Source: ZLKRG08 sp046048895
GTDB lineage: Bacteria > Actinomycetota > Actinomycetes > Nanopelagicales > Nanopelagicaceae
Assembly (NCBI GenBank): GCA_046048895.1
Contig: JBJOFF010000004.1
Location: 1-64,000 of the forward strand
DNA length: 64,000 bases
Direction: 5' to 3'
The position numbers and the translations under genes are program-made. Below, one piece after another: positions 1 to 7,879 of the stretch. The first letter of the stretch is position 1; every line of letters starts with the position of its first letter. Under the pieces are notes generated by a model, which did not search any database, was not told the origin of the DNA, and worked only from the letters and a program-made list of their open reading frames with translations.

Positions 1-68
1 TTAATGACCTCTGCAAAAGCGCCAGATGAATCAGTCATTGCGTGACCGCCAAATTTAATAACTATCAT
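1..68 (-). CDS. argB: Acetylglutamate kinase, N-terminal fragment (runs off the window)
   Basis: Only the first 22 codons are inside the window. They read MIVIKFGGHAM followed by TDSSGAF, which matches the glycine-rich phosphate-binding start of acetylglutamate kinase, the second step of arginine synthesis (ATP-dependent phosphorylation of N-acetylglutamate). The ATG overlaps the argJ stop as ATGA, so the two are probably translationally coupled. The argC-argJ-argB order is the usual actinobacterial one. The rest of the gene lies to the left of position 1. Confidence 0.85.
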   Translation of the reverse strand, partial: MIVIKFGGHAMTDSSGAFAEVI

Positions 69-1204
69 GTTGCGTACGCTGAATTCTCATGGACATAATC
101 ATGGGTAAGGTCATTGGTCAAAATAGTGGCACTAGCAGAGCCTGAATTGAGATTGATTTCTATCTCAACTAAACGATCTTCAAAATTTACTAAGTTTCTA
201 TCTGCTGCTGGCGAGCTTGCTTTACAAACTTGAATTCCATTTAACTTGACATCAATATTGAGAGCATCAAATTTTGCATTCGCTGTGCCGGTGGCTGCTA
301 ATACTCTGCCCCAATTCGGATCTTTTCCAAAAATCGCGCATTTTAAGAGGTTATTGCGCGCATTAGCTCGACCTACATTTACAGCATCACTTTCAGATGC
401 TGCATTGATAACTTTAATGGCGATTGTTTTCGATGCTCCTTCGGCATCCGCAATTAATTGCTCCGCCAAAGAATTGCAGACTTCAAATAGCGCTTGAGAA
501 AGTTCGTCGCCCATCAATTTAACTCCGCTAGCACCTGAAGCCATAAATAACACCGTGTCATTCGTTGAGGTGCAGCCATCTGAATCAATGCGATTAAATG
601 TTAATTCGACTGTTCGCGCAAATAATTCTTTAGCTTCATCTGGATCAACTTCTGCATCTGTCATCACCACAGAGAGCATGGTGGCAAGAGCTGGTGCTAA
701 CATGCCTGCACCTTTCGCAATCGCGGCAAAAGTCGCACCACTACTTGTAGCAGTAGCCATTTTTGGCACTGAATCAGTGGTCATAATCGCACGCGCGCTA
801 TCTTCAAAACCAGATTCACTTAAATTTATTGCACTTATTCCATTAGCAATCTTCTCCATCGGAAGTAGTTCGCCAATTAGTCCCGTTGAGCAAACCACAA
901 CTTCACTGGCCGAGACGTTAAGTTTCTGGGCAATTAGCTCCGCGCTTATATGCGTGTCAGCGAATCCTTGTGGTCCAGTACATGCATTAGCACCACCTGA
1001 GTTAAGAATCACTGCACTTACCTGCCCGGCTTTGGTAACTTGGCGCGACCAGATAACTGGAGCAGCGACCACTTTATTACTCGTGTATACCGCGGTTCCA
1101 AAATTACTTGGCCCACAATTTTGAATTATCGTTAAATCAAGCGCCCCAGAACTTTTCAGTCCCGCTGCGGTTGATCCACTTAAGAATCCCTTTGGCAGAT
1201 TCAT
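65..1204 (-). CDS. argJ: Bifunctional glutamate N-acetyltransferase / ornithine acetyltransferase
   Basis: 379 aa, normal for ArgJ. The enzyme moves the acetyl group from N-acetylornithine to glutamate, recycling acetyl in arginine synthesis; many members also use acetyl-CoA. ArgJ matures by self-cleavage before a threonine in an ATML motif, and this motif is present at residues 174-177, giving Thr175 as the N-terminal nucleophile of the beta chain. A TNDT motif further on fits the family. The start overlaps the argC stop (ATGA) and the stop overlaps argB (ATGA), so the three genes form a tightly coupled operon. Whether it is mono- or bifunctional cannot be read from the sequence. Confidence 0.95.
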   Translation of the reverse strand: MNLPKGFLSGSTAAGLKSSGALDLTIIQNCGPSNFGTAVYTSNKVVAAPVIWSRQVTKAGQVSAVILNSGGANACTGPQGFADTHISAELIAQKLNVSASEVVVCSTGLIGELLPMEKIANGISAINLSESGFEDSARAIMTTDSVPKMATATSSGATFAAIAKGAGMLAPALATMLSVVMTDAEVDPDEAKELFARTVELTFNRIDSDGCTSTNDTVLFMASGASGVKLMGDELSQALFEVCNSLAEQLIADAEGASKTIAIKVINAASESDAVNVGRANARNNLLKCAIFGKDPNWGRVLAATGTANAKFDALNIDVKLNGIQVCKASSPAADRNLVNFEDRLVEIEINLNSGSASATILTNDLTHDYVHENSAYAT

Positions 1205-2193
1205 GCGCCAAGACCGGTTCCAGTCAAACCTGCATATTCATGTAAGCCCATTATTAAGTTGGCATTTTGGATCGCTTGTCCAGCAGCGCCTTTTCCTAAA
1301 TTATCAATCGCCGCAGAGACCACTACACGCCCAGCGTGATCATCAACTGCAACTTGCATTTGCACATAATTTGAGCCAACGACTGCACTGGTCTTTGGCA
1401 TCTGCCCATCCGGCATTACCCAGACAAATTCTTCGGCTTTATACGCATCTACATAGGCGTTCTTAAGATCGCCTGGCTTCTCTATCTTTGCGGTAACTGT
1501 TGCCAAAATACCGCGTGGCATCGGCGCCAAGATCGGAGTAAATGAAATTTTTGCACCAGTAGCTTGTTCAATCTCTGGCGTATGTTGATGAACTCCGCCA
1601 ATTTTGTATGAGGTCATAGAACCCATCACTTCACTACCTAGCAAATTGATCTTTGCACTTCTGCCAGCACCAGTAGTACCCGAAGCTGCAACTACGACTA
1701 TGTCTTCTGAATTCACAAAAGGAATCATCGGTACTGCTGCCAAAGCAATTACTGTGGCGTAACAACCAGGATTAGCTACTCTATTGGCAGCTTTAATTGA
1801 CTCGCGATGATTTGGGAGCTCTGGTAAACCATAGACCCAAGTTCCGGCATGTTCGCCGCCATAATATTTTTCCCATTGCGATGCAGACTTGAGTCTAAAG
1901 TCTGCACCAAGATCGACCACTTTTTGCTTTGGGTCCAATTGGTTAATTAATTTGGCAGATTCACCGTGCGGAAGTGCAGTGAAGACTAGATCGAGATTCT
2001 TTAACTTCGATGCATCACTACTTTCAAATTTGCGTCCAGCATAGTTACTTAACTGCGGATGAATTGAGGTGATCTCTTCACCAGCGTTGGAACCTGCCAT
2101 TATCACCGCAGCTTCAAAATCTGGGTGCCCAGAAAGCAGTCTGAGTATCTCTCCACCTGCATAACCACTTGCACCAAATACTCCAATTTTCAT
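1201..2193 (-). CDS. argC: N-acetyl-gamma-glutamyl-phosphate reductase
   Basis: 330 aa. Catalyses NADPH-dependent reduction of N-acetylglutamyl phosphate to the semialdehyde, step three of arginine synthesis. The N-terminal Rossmann loop GASGYAGGE is at residues 7-15, and the catalytic cysteine is Cys144 in VANPGCYAT. A downstream GGVHQHTPEIEQ segment is also typical. First gene of the visible arg cluster: 56 bp separate its ATG from the pheT stop, and that gap holds a possible ARG box and promoter. No clear Shine-Dalgarno precedes the ATG. Confidence 0.96.
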   Translation of the reverse strand: MKIGVFGASGYAGGEILRLLSGHPDFEAAVIMAGSNAGEEITSIHPQLSNYAGRKFESSDASKLKNLDLVFTALPHGESAKLINQLDPKQKVVDLGADFRLKSASQWEKYYGGEHAGTWVYGLPELPNHRESIKAANRVANPGCYATVIALAAVPMIPFVNSEDIVVVAASGTTGAGRSAKINLLGSEVMGSMTSYKIGGVHQHTPEIEQATGAKISFTPILAPMPRGILATVTAKIEKPGDLKNAYVDAYKAEEFVWVMPDGQMPKTSAVVGSNYVQMQVAVDDHAGRVVVSAAIDNLGKGAAGQAIQNANLIMGLHEYAGLTGTGLGA

Positions 2194-2219
2194 TGTACAA
2201 GTTTAGCGCTTTAGGCTTA

Positions 2220-2248
2220 TTTATGCAATTTTATGAATAAATATGCAA
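2220..2248 (-). promoter_or_regulatory. Candidate argC promoter with ARG-box-like operator
   Basis: Read on the minus strand, TTGCAT (2243-2248) and CATAAA (2220-2225) are separated by exactly 17 bp, a plausible -35/-10 pair with 4 of 6 matches each. Between and over them, positions 2234-2247 read TGCATATTTATTCA, one mismatch from the ArgR consensus TGAATnnnnATTCA. An ArgR repressor bound there would cover the promoter spacer. No argR gene is inside the window, so the assignment is inference. Confidence 0.5.
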
Positions 2249-2249
2249 C

Positions 2250-4688
2250 CTAAGAACGTACGGTTGCGCCACAGCGTTTAAGCGCCTCTGCAGCTGCAGC
2301 CTCACGTGCGGCTGAGACCTCTTCGCTCTTTAAGGTGCGATCAGGTGCTCGAAATACCATTGTGAAAGCGAGTGAGACTTTTCCATCGCCAATCTTGTCG
2401 TAACGATCAAAGAGCGAGATAGATTCAAGTAAATCCCCAGCACCATCGCGCAGCGCTTGAGTTAACTCAGCTGCACTTACCGATGCATCAACCACTAGCG
2501 CAATATCCTGAACCGCCGCCGGCATTACGCCAACAGGTTGTGGTGAAACCAGCGGTGAAGCTGGAAGCGCATCCAAATTCATAGCCCATGCGGCAGAACG
2601 TTCTGGTAACGCAAACTCTGCAATGACACGTGGATGAATCTCGCCGGCATGTGCAACTGGCTTTCCATCAACAATGAATTCCGCGCAACGGCCTGGATGC
2701 CAAGGTGCTAAATCTGAACGCTCAAGTGTGTAAGCGATCCCCAAAAGCTTTAAAAGGACTTCAACTGCCGCGATTGCATCGCTCCAGTCATAAGAACGTT
2801 CTTTCCCATGCCAATTCTCATTAGCAACTTGTCCAACCAATACCCCACCAACGAATGACAACTGCGTCGGAACAGAAGCAAAAATATCTGCAATCTCTTT
2901 ATCGCTTGGACGTTTACCCAACTCAGGGAATATGCCATCTTTTAATTCGATTGACTTGCGGAAAATTGCACCCATTTCGAAGAGTGCAAATGATTTGAAG
3001 CCGCGACTGTAATTACGACGCGCCGCTTCAAATAGTCCAGGAAGAAGATGCGGACGTAGATAAGGCTGATCTTCTGACATTGGGTTTGCCACTTTGTAGC
3101 TCTCAGCGCGAGCACCCACGAAACCCATCTTGTCGATTAAATCTCGATTTACAAATGGGAAGTTCAAAATTTCGGTGTAACCACGGGAGACCAGAGTCTG
3201 GACTAAAACGCGTTGGCGCTTCTGGGAAGCGGTCAGCGCTGCAGCGGTCTTGCGCGGTGGCAAGATCGATGGAATCTGGTCGTAGCCGATATTTCTAGCA
3301 ACCTCTTCAGATAAATCAGCTTGCGAGAAGAGCTCAGTGCGCCAAGTAGGCGGGGTTACGGTGAATGTTCCGCTTCCTTCTACCTTACAGCCGACTAGCT
3401 CCAACTTCTCTTTAACAACTGCAGGGTTTATCTCAAGTCCAATGCGCTTTGAAACATATGCAGGATCTAACTTAATTGGTTCGAGGAACTGAGGAGCACC
3501 TACAATGCTGGTGCCAACGTATGTTGCTCCGCCAAGTTCCATCAATAGCTGCGATGCACGAGCAGATGAGATTTCTGCGAGAGTTGGATCAACACCGCGT
3601 TCAAGACGACGAGATGCTTCGGATGAAAGTTTATGGCGACGAGAGTTCTTTGCGATTGCAATAGCTTCGAAACGTACCGCTTCTAGCGCAATGCGAGTGG
3701 TCTTTTCGGTGATCTCTGAATCCAAGCCACCCATAGTTCCGGCAAGTGCAAGCACGTTTTTGGAATCTGCAACGACTAGGTCATCTACGTTTAAGGATCG
3801 TTCAATTCCATCAAGTGTTTTTAGTTTCTTTGAACTTCCTGCGCGACGGATTTCTAATCCACCATTGATTTCATCTGCATCAAATGCGTGAAGCGGTTGA
3901 CCGAGTTCCATCATTACATAGTTGGTAACATCGACCGCAAGAGAAATAGATCGCATGCCGCATTTTTCAATTCGACGGCGCATCCATATTGGTGTCGGCG
4001 CGGCTGGATTGAATCCTTGCATGGTGCGTAGATACATAACATGCGCACCATCTGAAATCTTTGCTTGAACAGGCGTTCCACTTTCTTTGAATTCAAAATT
4101 GAAGTTGGCAGGATCCTTAAAGGTAAGTCCAAAAGCGCCTGCAACTTCACGTGCAATACCGCGAATACTTAGGGCGTATCCACGATCTGGATTAACTGCT
4201 ACATCGAAAATAGTGTCGTTGATCTGCAGCAATTCCATAGCATCTTGTCCAGGGGTCCCTTCCGGCAAAACAATGATTCCTGCATGATCATCACCAAGTC
4301 CAAGTTCCTTTGCGGAACAAATCATGCCGTTTGAAGTTTTACCGTAAGTTTCGCGAGCACTGATTGCAAAACCACCTGGGAGGACTGCGCCAGGAAGTGA
4401 GGCAACGATTAAATCCCCTACTTTGAAGTTCTGTGCACCGCAGATTACATAGCGTGACTGACCTTCGCCGCAATCAAGTTCGACATAGCGAATTGGCTTT
4501 TTGTGCTCTTTAAGTTCTTCAATAGCAAGGACCTTGCCAACTAGAAGTGGGCCGGTTAAATCCTTACCTTCAACAATAATATCTTCAACTTCAAATCCAA
4601 CGCGCACTAAACCATCCGCGATCTGTTGATCGGTTAAGTTAGTTGGAAGATCTACATATTCAGCGATCCAGGATTTAGGTGCGCGCAT
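2250..4688 (-). CDS. pheT: Phenylalanine--tRNA ligase beta subunit
   Basis: 812 aa, the usual length for bacterial PheT. Forms the alpha2-beta2 synthetase with PheS and charges tRNA-Phe. Visible order: an EMAP-like tRNA-binding domain (about residues 40-150, with the SNGMICSAKELG segment), B3/B4 editing region (about 210-390), B5 domain (about 400-475), and a C-terminal FDX-ACB anticodon-binding domain (about 718-812, with LFDRYDKIGDGK and SLAFTMVF). It follows pheS after 8 bp and is the last gene of the infC-rpmI-rplT-pheST cluster before argC. Confidence 0.97.
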   Translation of the reverse strand: MRAPKSWIAEYVDLPTNLTDQQIADGLVRVGFEVEDIIVEGKDLTGPLLVGKVLAIEELKEHKKPIRYVELDCGEGQSRYVICGAQNFKVGDLIVASLPGAVLPGGFAISARETYGKTSNGMICSAKELGLGDDHAGIIVLPEGTPGQDAMELLQINDTIFDVAVNPDRGYALSIRGIAREVAGAFGLTFKDPANFNFEFKESGTPVQAKISDGAHVMYLRTMQGFNPAAPTPIWMRRRIEKCGMRSISLAVDVTNYVMMELGQPLHAFDADEINGGLEIRRAGSSKKLKTLDGIERSLNVDDLVVADSKNVLALAGTMGGLDSEITEKTTRIALEAVRFEAIAIAKNSRRHKLSSEASRRLERGVDPTLAEISSARASQLLMELGGATYVGTSIVGAPQFLEPIKLDPAYVSKRIGLEINPAVVKEKLELVGCKVEGSGTFTVTPPTWRTELFSQADLSEEVARNIGYDQIPSILPPRKTAAALTASQKRQRVLVQTLVSRGYTEILNFPFVNRDLIDKMGFVGARAESYKVANPMSEDQPYLRPHLLPGLFEAARRNYSRGFKSFALFEMGAIFRKSIELKDGIFPELGKRPSDKEIADIFASVPTQLSFVGGVLVGQVANENWHGKERSYDWSDAIAAVEVLLKLLGIAYTLERSDLAPWHPGRCAEFIVDGKPVAHAGEIHPRVIAEFALPERSAAWAMNLDALPASPLVSPQPVGVMPAAVQDIALVVDASVSAAELTQALRDGAGDLLESISLFDRYDKIGDGKVSLAFTMVFRAPDRTLKSEEVSAAREAAAAEALKRCGATVRS

Positions 4689-4696
4689 TATGAGTC

Positions 4697-5707
4697 CTAA
4701 GCCAATCCAAGCCCGAAGGCACGGCTAAAGCGAATGTCGCCTTCGACAATATCGTGCATATCTTTGATTCCTTGGCGAACCATAAGTGTGCGCTCTAAGC
4801 CCATGCCAAATGCGAATCCAGAATATTCATCCGGATTAATTCCGCAGTTCTCTAGAACTTTTGGATTGACCATTCCACAACCGCCCCATTCAATCCAGCG
4901 ATTATTGAACCAAACATCTACCTCAGCACTTGGTTCGGTGAATGGAAAGAATGAAGGACGTAAACGAGTAACTGCATCTGGGCCGAACATCTTTACTGCG
5001 AATGCATCTAAGGTGCCCTTTAGATGCGACATATTTATATCTTTGTCGATCACTAAGCCTTCGACCTGAGCGAACACCGGGCTATGGGTCATATCAAGTT
5101 CGTCCGCGCGATATGTGCGACCTGGAGAAATTATGTAGATAGGCGGCTCCTGTGTGAGCATGGTGCGAGCTTGTACAGGTGAAGTATGTGTACGAAGCAC
5201 TAACCCAGAAGAGAGTGGTTCGATAAAGAAAGTATCTTGCATGGTGCGCGCCGGGTGATCTGCAGGAATATTCAGCGCATCGAAATTTAACCAGCCGCTT
5301 TCAAGCTCTGGACCTTCTGCTACTGAATAGCCCAGCGATAAGAAGTAATCAGAGATTTCGTTCTTGATAATTGTTAGTGGATGTAATCCGCCAAGATGTT
5401 CACGAATAGCTGGAAGCGTAATATCAACAACTTCTTCTAAAAGTACTTTCTGATCTCGCAGAACCTCTAGCTCTTTGGTGCGAGCATCTAGTGCTGCCGT
5501 GATTTCTGAACGCGCTGCACCAATAACTTTTCCAAGTTCCGCCTTTTGATCTGCTGGAACTGAGCCAAGTGCGCGACTAGCGCCAGAGATTGGCGACTTA
5601 TCGCCTGCATGGGCAAGGCGTGCAGCTTTGAGTTGATCTAGATCAGAAGCGGCTGCAAATGCCACTTTGGCATCTGCTACCCATTGATTTACTTCTGCTG
5701 TATTCAC
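4697..5707 (-). CDS. pheS: Phenylalanine--tRNA ligase alpha subunit
   Basis: 336 aa catalytic subunit of PheRS. An N-terminal coiled-coil region (about 1-85) precedes the class II synthetase core: motif 2 region with GRTYRADELD and THSPVFAQVEG (about 196-217) and motif 3 GFAFGMGLERTLM near residue 300. The start codon is GTG at 5707. A TAGAAT hexamer ends 7 bp before it, which fits a leaderless promoter inside the cluster in addition to read-through from infC. No Shine-Dalgarno is visible. Confidence 0.97.
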   Translation of the reverse strand: MNTAEVNQWVADAKVAFAAASDLDQLKAARLAHAGDKSPISGASRALGSVPADQKAELGKVIGAARSEITAALDARTKELEVLRDQKVLLEEVVDITLPAIREHLGGLHPLTIIKNEISDYFLSLGYSVAEGPELESGWLNFDALNIPADHPARTMQDTFFIEPLSSGLVLRTHTSPVQARTMLTQEPPIYIISPGRTYRADELDMTHSPVFAQVEGLVIDKDINMSHLKGTLDAFAVKMFGPDAVTRLRPSFFPFTEPSAEVDVWFNNRWIEWGGCGMVNPKVLENCGINPDEYSGFAFGMGLERTLMVRQGIKDMHDIVEGDIRFSRAFGLGLA

Positions 5708-5714
5708 GTGCGGA

Positions 5715-5720
5715 ATTCTA
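5715..5720 (-). promoter_or_regulatory. Putative -10 element of a leaderless pheS transcript
   Basis: On the minus strand TAGAAT (5 of 6 matches to TATAAT) is followed by 7 nt and then the GTG start of pheS. No good -35 is visible. The spacing would place transcription initiation at or very near the start codon. Confidence 0.4.
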
Positions 5721-5731
5721 TATTGAAGGGG

Positions 5732-6499
5732 TTATCTTCCGCGGGATATTTCATGCATGACGATTGCGGCCGCAGCAGCTAAATTGAGTGATTCTGCTTT
5801 GCCGGGCATTGCGATTGAAATTCTCAGCGCTCCTAACACCTCTTCTTTTATACCCCGCGCTTCATTTCCAAATATCCAAATTGCTGGATGCTTTAAATCT
5901 ATTTCAAATAGTGATTTATCTCCAGCGCCATCAAGTAGGTAAACATTGTGAGTTGGAAGTGCCCTTCGCAATTCAGAAAGTTCAACGCCAGAGTAAACCG
6001 GTATGTGCCACAAGGATCCAGCAGTTGATCGCACCACTTTTGGCGAATAGAAATCAACACTTCCTGGTGAAGTCACAACTGCTGAAATGCCCATCGCATC
6101 TGCAGTTCGCAAAATAGTGCCGGCATTTCCTGGATCTTGAATTTCGTTTAGATAAATAACATGACTTGCGGCCAAAGTTCCGATGGTCTCAGTGCCTTGA
6201 GTCATCATTCGACAGATGGCAATGATTCCTTGTGAGGTTATTGCATCCGACATCGCATCAGCAACTTTTTCGCTAACTTCAACTACATTAATGGTTGCAA
6301 TATCAATTCCGGCTTTTGCAATGCGCTCTGCTCCACTCTTGCTTAGATATAAAGTCTCCACTTCGCCATCTACAAGCAGCGCTTCTCGAACCCCTTGAAT
6401 TCCCTCAGCTATAAATAGCTGAGCTGAATTTCGATCCTTTTTGGACGATAAAAGAGCCTTCACTCGCACAACATGTGGCGACTGAAGGCTCTCAATCAT
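5732..6499 (-). CDS. TrmH/SpoU family RNA 2'-O-methyltransferase (TsnR-like)
   Basis: 255 aa from the ATG at 6499, chosen because GGAAG sits 5 nt upstream and the protein then begins MIESLQSPHVVRVKAL, the usual start of the family. An N-terminal L30e-like substrate-binding domain (about 1-95) is followed by the SPOUT knot: motif 1 NEIQDPGNAGTILR (118-131), motif 2 FGNEARG (210-216), motif 3 MPGKAESLNLAAAA (231-244). It methylates ribose in rRNA or tRNA using SAM. Position between rplT and pheS is standard in actinobacteria. The exact target nucleotide cannot be told from sequence. Confidence 0.9.
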   Translation of the reverse strand: MIESLQSPHVVRVKALLSSKKDRNSAQLFIAEGIQGVREALLVDGEVETLYLSKSGAERIAKAGIDIATINVVEVSEKVADAMSDAITSQGIIAICRMMTQGTETIGTLAASHVIYLNEIQDPGNAGTILRTADAMGISAVVTSPGSVDFYSPKVVRSTAGSLWHIPVYSGVELSELRRALPTHNVYLLDGAGDKSLFEIDLKHPAIWIFGNEARGIKEEVLGALRISIAMPGKAESLNLAAAAAIVMHEISRGR

Positions 6500-6527
6500 T
6501 ACATCTTCCTTTATGGAAAATTTGGAA

Positions 6528-6887
6528 TTAGTTCTTAACGTTTGCACGAGCAACATCAACAAGTGACTTGAATGCTGCTGGATCGTTAATAGCTAAATCA
6601 GAGAGAATGCGGCGATCAACTTCGATGCCAGCTTCTTTTAGACCTTGAATAAAACGATTGTAAGTTAGACCGTTAGCGCGTGCACCAGCGTTAATACGCT
6701 GAATCCACAGCTGACGGAAGTCGCCCTTCTTATCTTTACGATCATTAAATGCATAAACCAATGAGTGGGTTACTTGTTCTTTCGCCTTTGTATAAAGACG
6801 TGAACGCTGTCCGCGATAACCTGCAGCACGTTCAAGGGTGGTACGACGCTTCTTCGCAGCATGAACGCCGCGCTTGACTCTTGCCAT
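6528..6887 (-). CDS. rplT: 50S ribosomal protein L20
   Basis: 119 aa, highly basic. The start MARVKRGVHAAKKRR, the GYRGQRSRLY segment and the RDLWIQRINA-like stretch (here RQLWIQRINAGARANG) are diagnostic. L20 binds 23S rRNA early in 50S assembly; in several bacteria it also represses its own operon through the leader. It lies 18 bp after rpmI and 28 bp before the rRNA methyltransferase gene. Confidence 0.98.
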   Translation of the reverse strand: MARVKRGVHAAKKRRTTLERAAGYRGQRSRLYTKAKEQVTHSLVYAFNDRKDKKGDFRQLWIQRINAGARANGLTYNRFIQGLKEAGIEVDRRILSDLAINDPAAFKSLVDVARANVKN

Positions 6888-6905
6888 ATCTCTTTACGCC
6901 TCCCC

Positions 6906-7103
6906 TTACTTCAAGCCCAACATGCGCTTTGCAGCGAATGCGACTGGTGCTTTTGCAGCTGATTCTTGATCTAAACGACGAGTAACGCGTGACGACTTGC
7001 GCTCAAGCAAGTGGCGCTTTCCTGCGCGCTCATGCATTACTTTTCCAGAGCCAGTGACTTTGAAAGTCTTCTTAGCTCCACTGTGGGACTTCATCTTTGG
7101 CAT
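6906..7103 (-). CDS. rpmI: 50S ribosomal protein L35
   Basis: 65 aa, basic, starting MPKMKSHSGAKKTFKVTGSGK, which is the invariant L35 start, with HLLERKSSRVTRRL downstream. The ATG directly follows the infC stop with no gap, so translation is probably coupled to infC. Confidence 0.98.
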   Translation of the reverse strand: MPKMKSHSGAKKTFKVTGSGKVMHERAGKRHLLERKSSRVTRRLDQESAAKAPVAFAAKRMLGLK

Positions 7104-7670
7104 TTATGCCTCCTCTTGAACTTCTTTAACTTTCGGCTTTGCTTTTGCCGACTTGTTTGCGGACTTATTAGGCCCGAGCACCATGGTCATATTGCGCCCC
7201 TCTTGCTTTGGAGCAAACTCAATATTCGCAATCTCGGTTACATCTTCAGCTAATCGCTTTAATAAGTTGAAACCAAGCTCAGGTCTTGATTGTTCGCGGC
7301 CACGGAATTGAATTGTCACCTTCACCTTGTCACCTGCGCCGATAAATTTAATAACTTGATTACGTTTTGTTTCATAATCATGAGTTTCAATCTTCGGACG
7401 TAGTCGTATCTCCTTAACCACAATGTGGGTCTGGTTCTGACGTTGTTCGCGTGCCTTCTGCGCCATCTCGTACTTGTACTTACCAAAGTCCATGATTTTG
7501 CAGACTGGTGGATTTGCATCGGGTGCAATCTCTACGAGATCTAACCCAACTTCATCTGCCATCTGTAAAGCAGTTGCGGTCTCAACTACGCCAACTTGTT
7601 CGCCGTCGTAATTGATTAAACGAATCTGCGATACGCGAATGCGATCGTTGATACGTGGTTCTGTGCTGAT
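7104..7670 (-). CDS. infC: Translation initiation factor IF-3, with an ATC start codon
   Basis: 188 aa if begun at the ATC at 7670. IF-3 binds the 30S subunit and rejects non-standard start codons and wrong initiator tRNAs. The conserved N-domain begins STEPRINDRIRVSQIRLI and runs without ATG, GTG or TTG back to an in-frame TAA at 7683-7685; the first ATG (7562) would delete this whole N-domain. AGGAG (7676-7680) lies 5 nt before the second of two tandem ATC codons, so ATC at 7668-7670 is the best start. The C-domain contains PPVCKIMDFGKYKYE and the tail is lysine/alanine rich. A rare start codon makes infC translation sensitive to IF-3 level, as known for the AUU start in E. coli. Confidence 0.93.
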   Translation of the reverse strand: MSTEPRINDRIRVSQIRLINYDGEQVGVVETATALQMADEVGLDLVEIAPDANPPVCKIMDFGKYKYEMAQKAREQRQNQTHIVVKEIRLRPKIETHDYETKRNQVIKFIGAGDKVKVTIQFRGREQSRPELGFNLLKRLAEDVTEIANIEFAPKQEGRNMTMVLGPNKSANKSAKAKPKVKEVQEEA

Positions 7671-7879
7671 GATTTCTCCTTCTTACGTGGTTATTAACAA
7701 GCAAACGCGCAAGAAAAGAGCAAAAGAAGTTTGGAAACTTCTCTGACTTTACCAGTCCACTAAGGTGCCACTTAGGCGGTTACCTCGCGGGTTAGGTGGG
7801 ATTTCTCCTCTTGCGGCATATAGCCGGTCAATGCGAGAAGTTTAAGTGAGGGTGGCTAAAGCGCCAAATCCGTGCTGGT
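7671..7879 (-). promoter_or_regulatory. infC operon leader region (209 bp, no gene)
   Basis: The gap between fabI and infC holds, in transcript order, a weak promoter-like pair (TTAAAC, 17 bp, TATATG around 7818-7847), a short open frame ending at TAA 7749-7751, a CTAAG/CTTAG inverted repeat near 7759-7775, and a perfect 8-bp hairpin (7725-7742) followed by a T-rich stretch. The 10-mer AGGAGAAATC occurs twice, at 7800-7809 and at the infC start (7671-7680). This fits a regulated leader for infC-rpmI-rplT, but the mechanism is not established. Confidence 0.5.
7711..7742 (-). terminator. Hairpin plus U-rich tail in the infC leader (possible attenuator)
   Basis: AGAAGTTT (7725-7732) and AAACTTCT (7735-7742) form a perfect 8-bp inverted repeat around a 2-nt centre. 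On the minus strand it is followed by TTTTGCTCTTTTCTT. The stem is AT-rich, so it would be a weak intrinsic terminator; it lies only about 55 nt before the infC start, so it would act as an attenuator rather than as the end of fabI. Confidence 0.4.

Noticed and set aside
555..1124. 189-codon open frame opposite argJ
   Set aside because: Antisense shadow of a clear argJ; no independent support.
2194..2206. TACAAT immediately before argC as its -10
   Set aside because: It overlaps the ATG, so transcription would begin inside argC; MKIGVFGASGYAGG is conserved and must be translated.
7755..7790. TGGCACC in the infC leader resembles the core of a T-box antiterminator
   Set aside because: The flanking bases do not form the antiterminator helices, and no Stem I or specifier loop is visible; the match is only seven bases.
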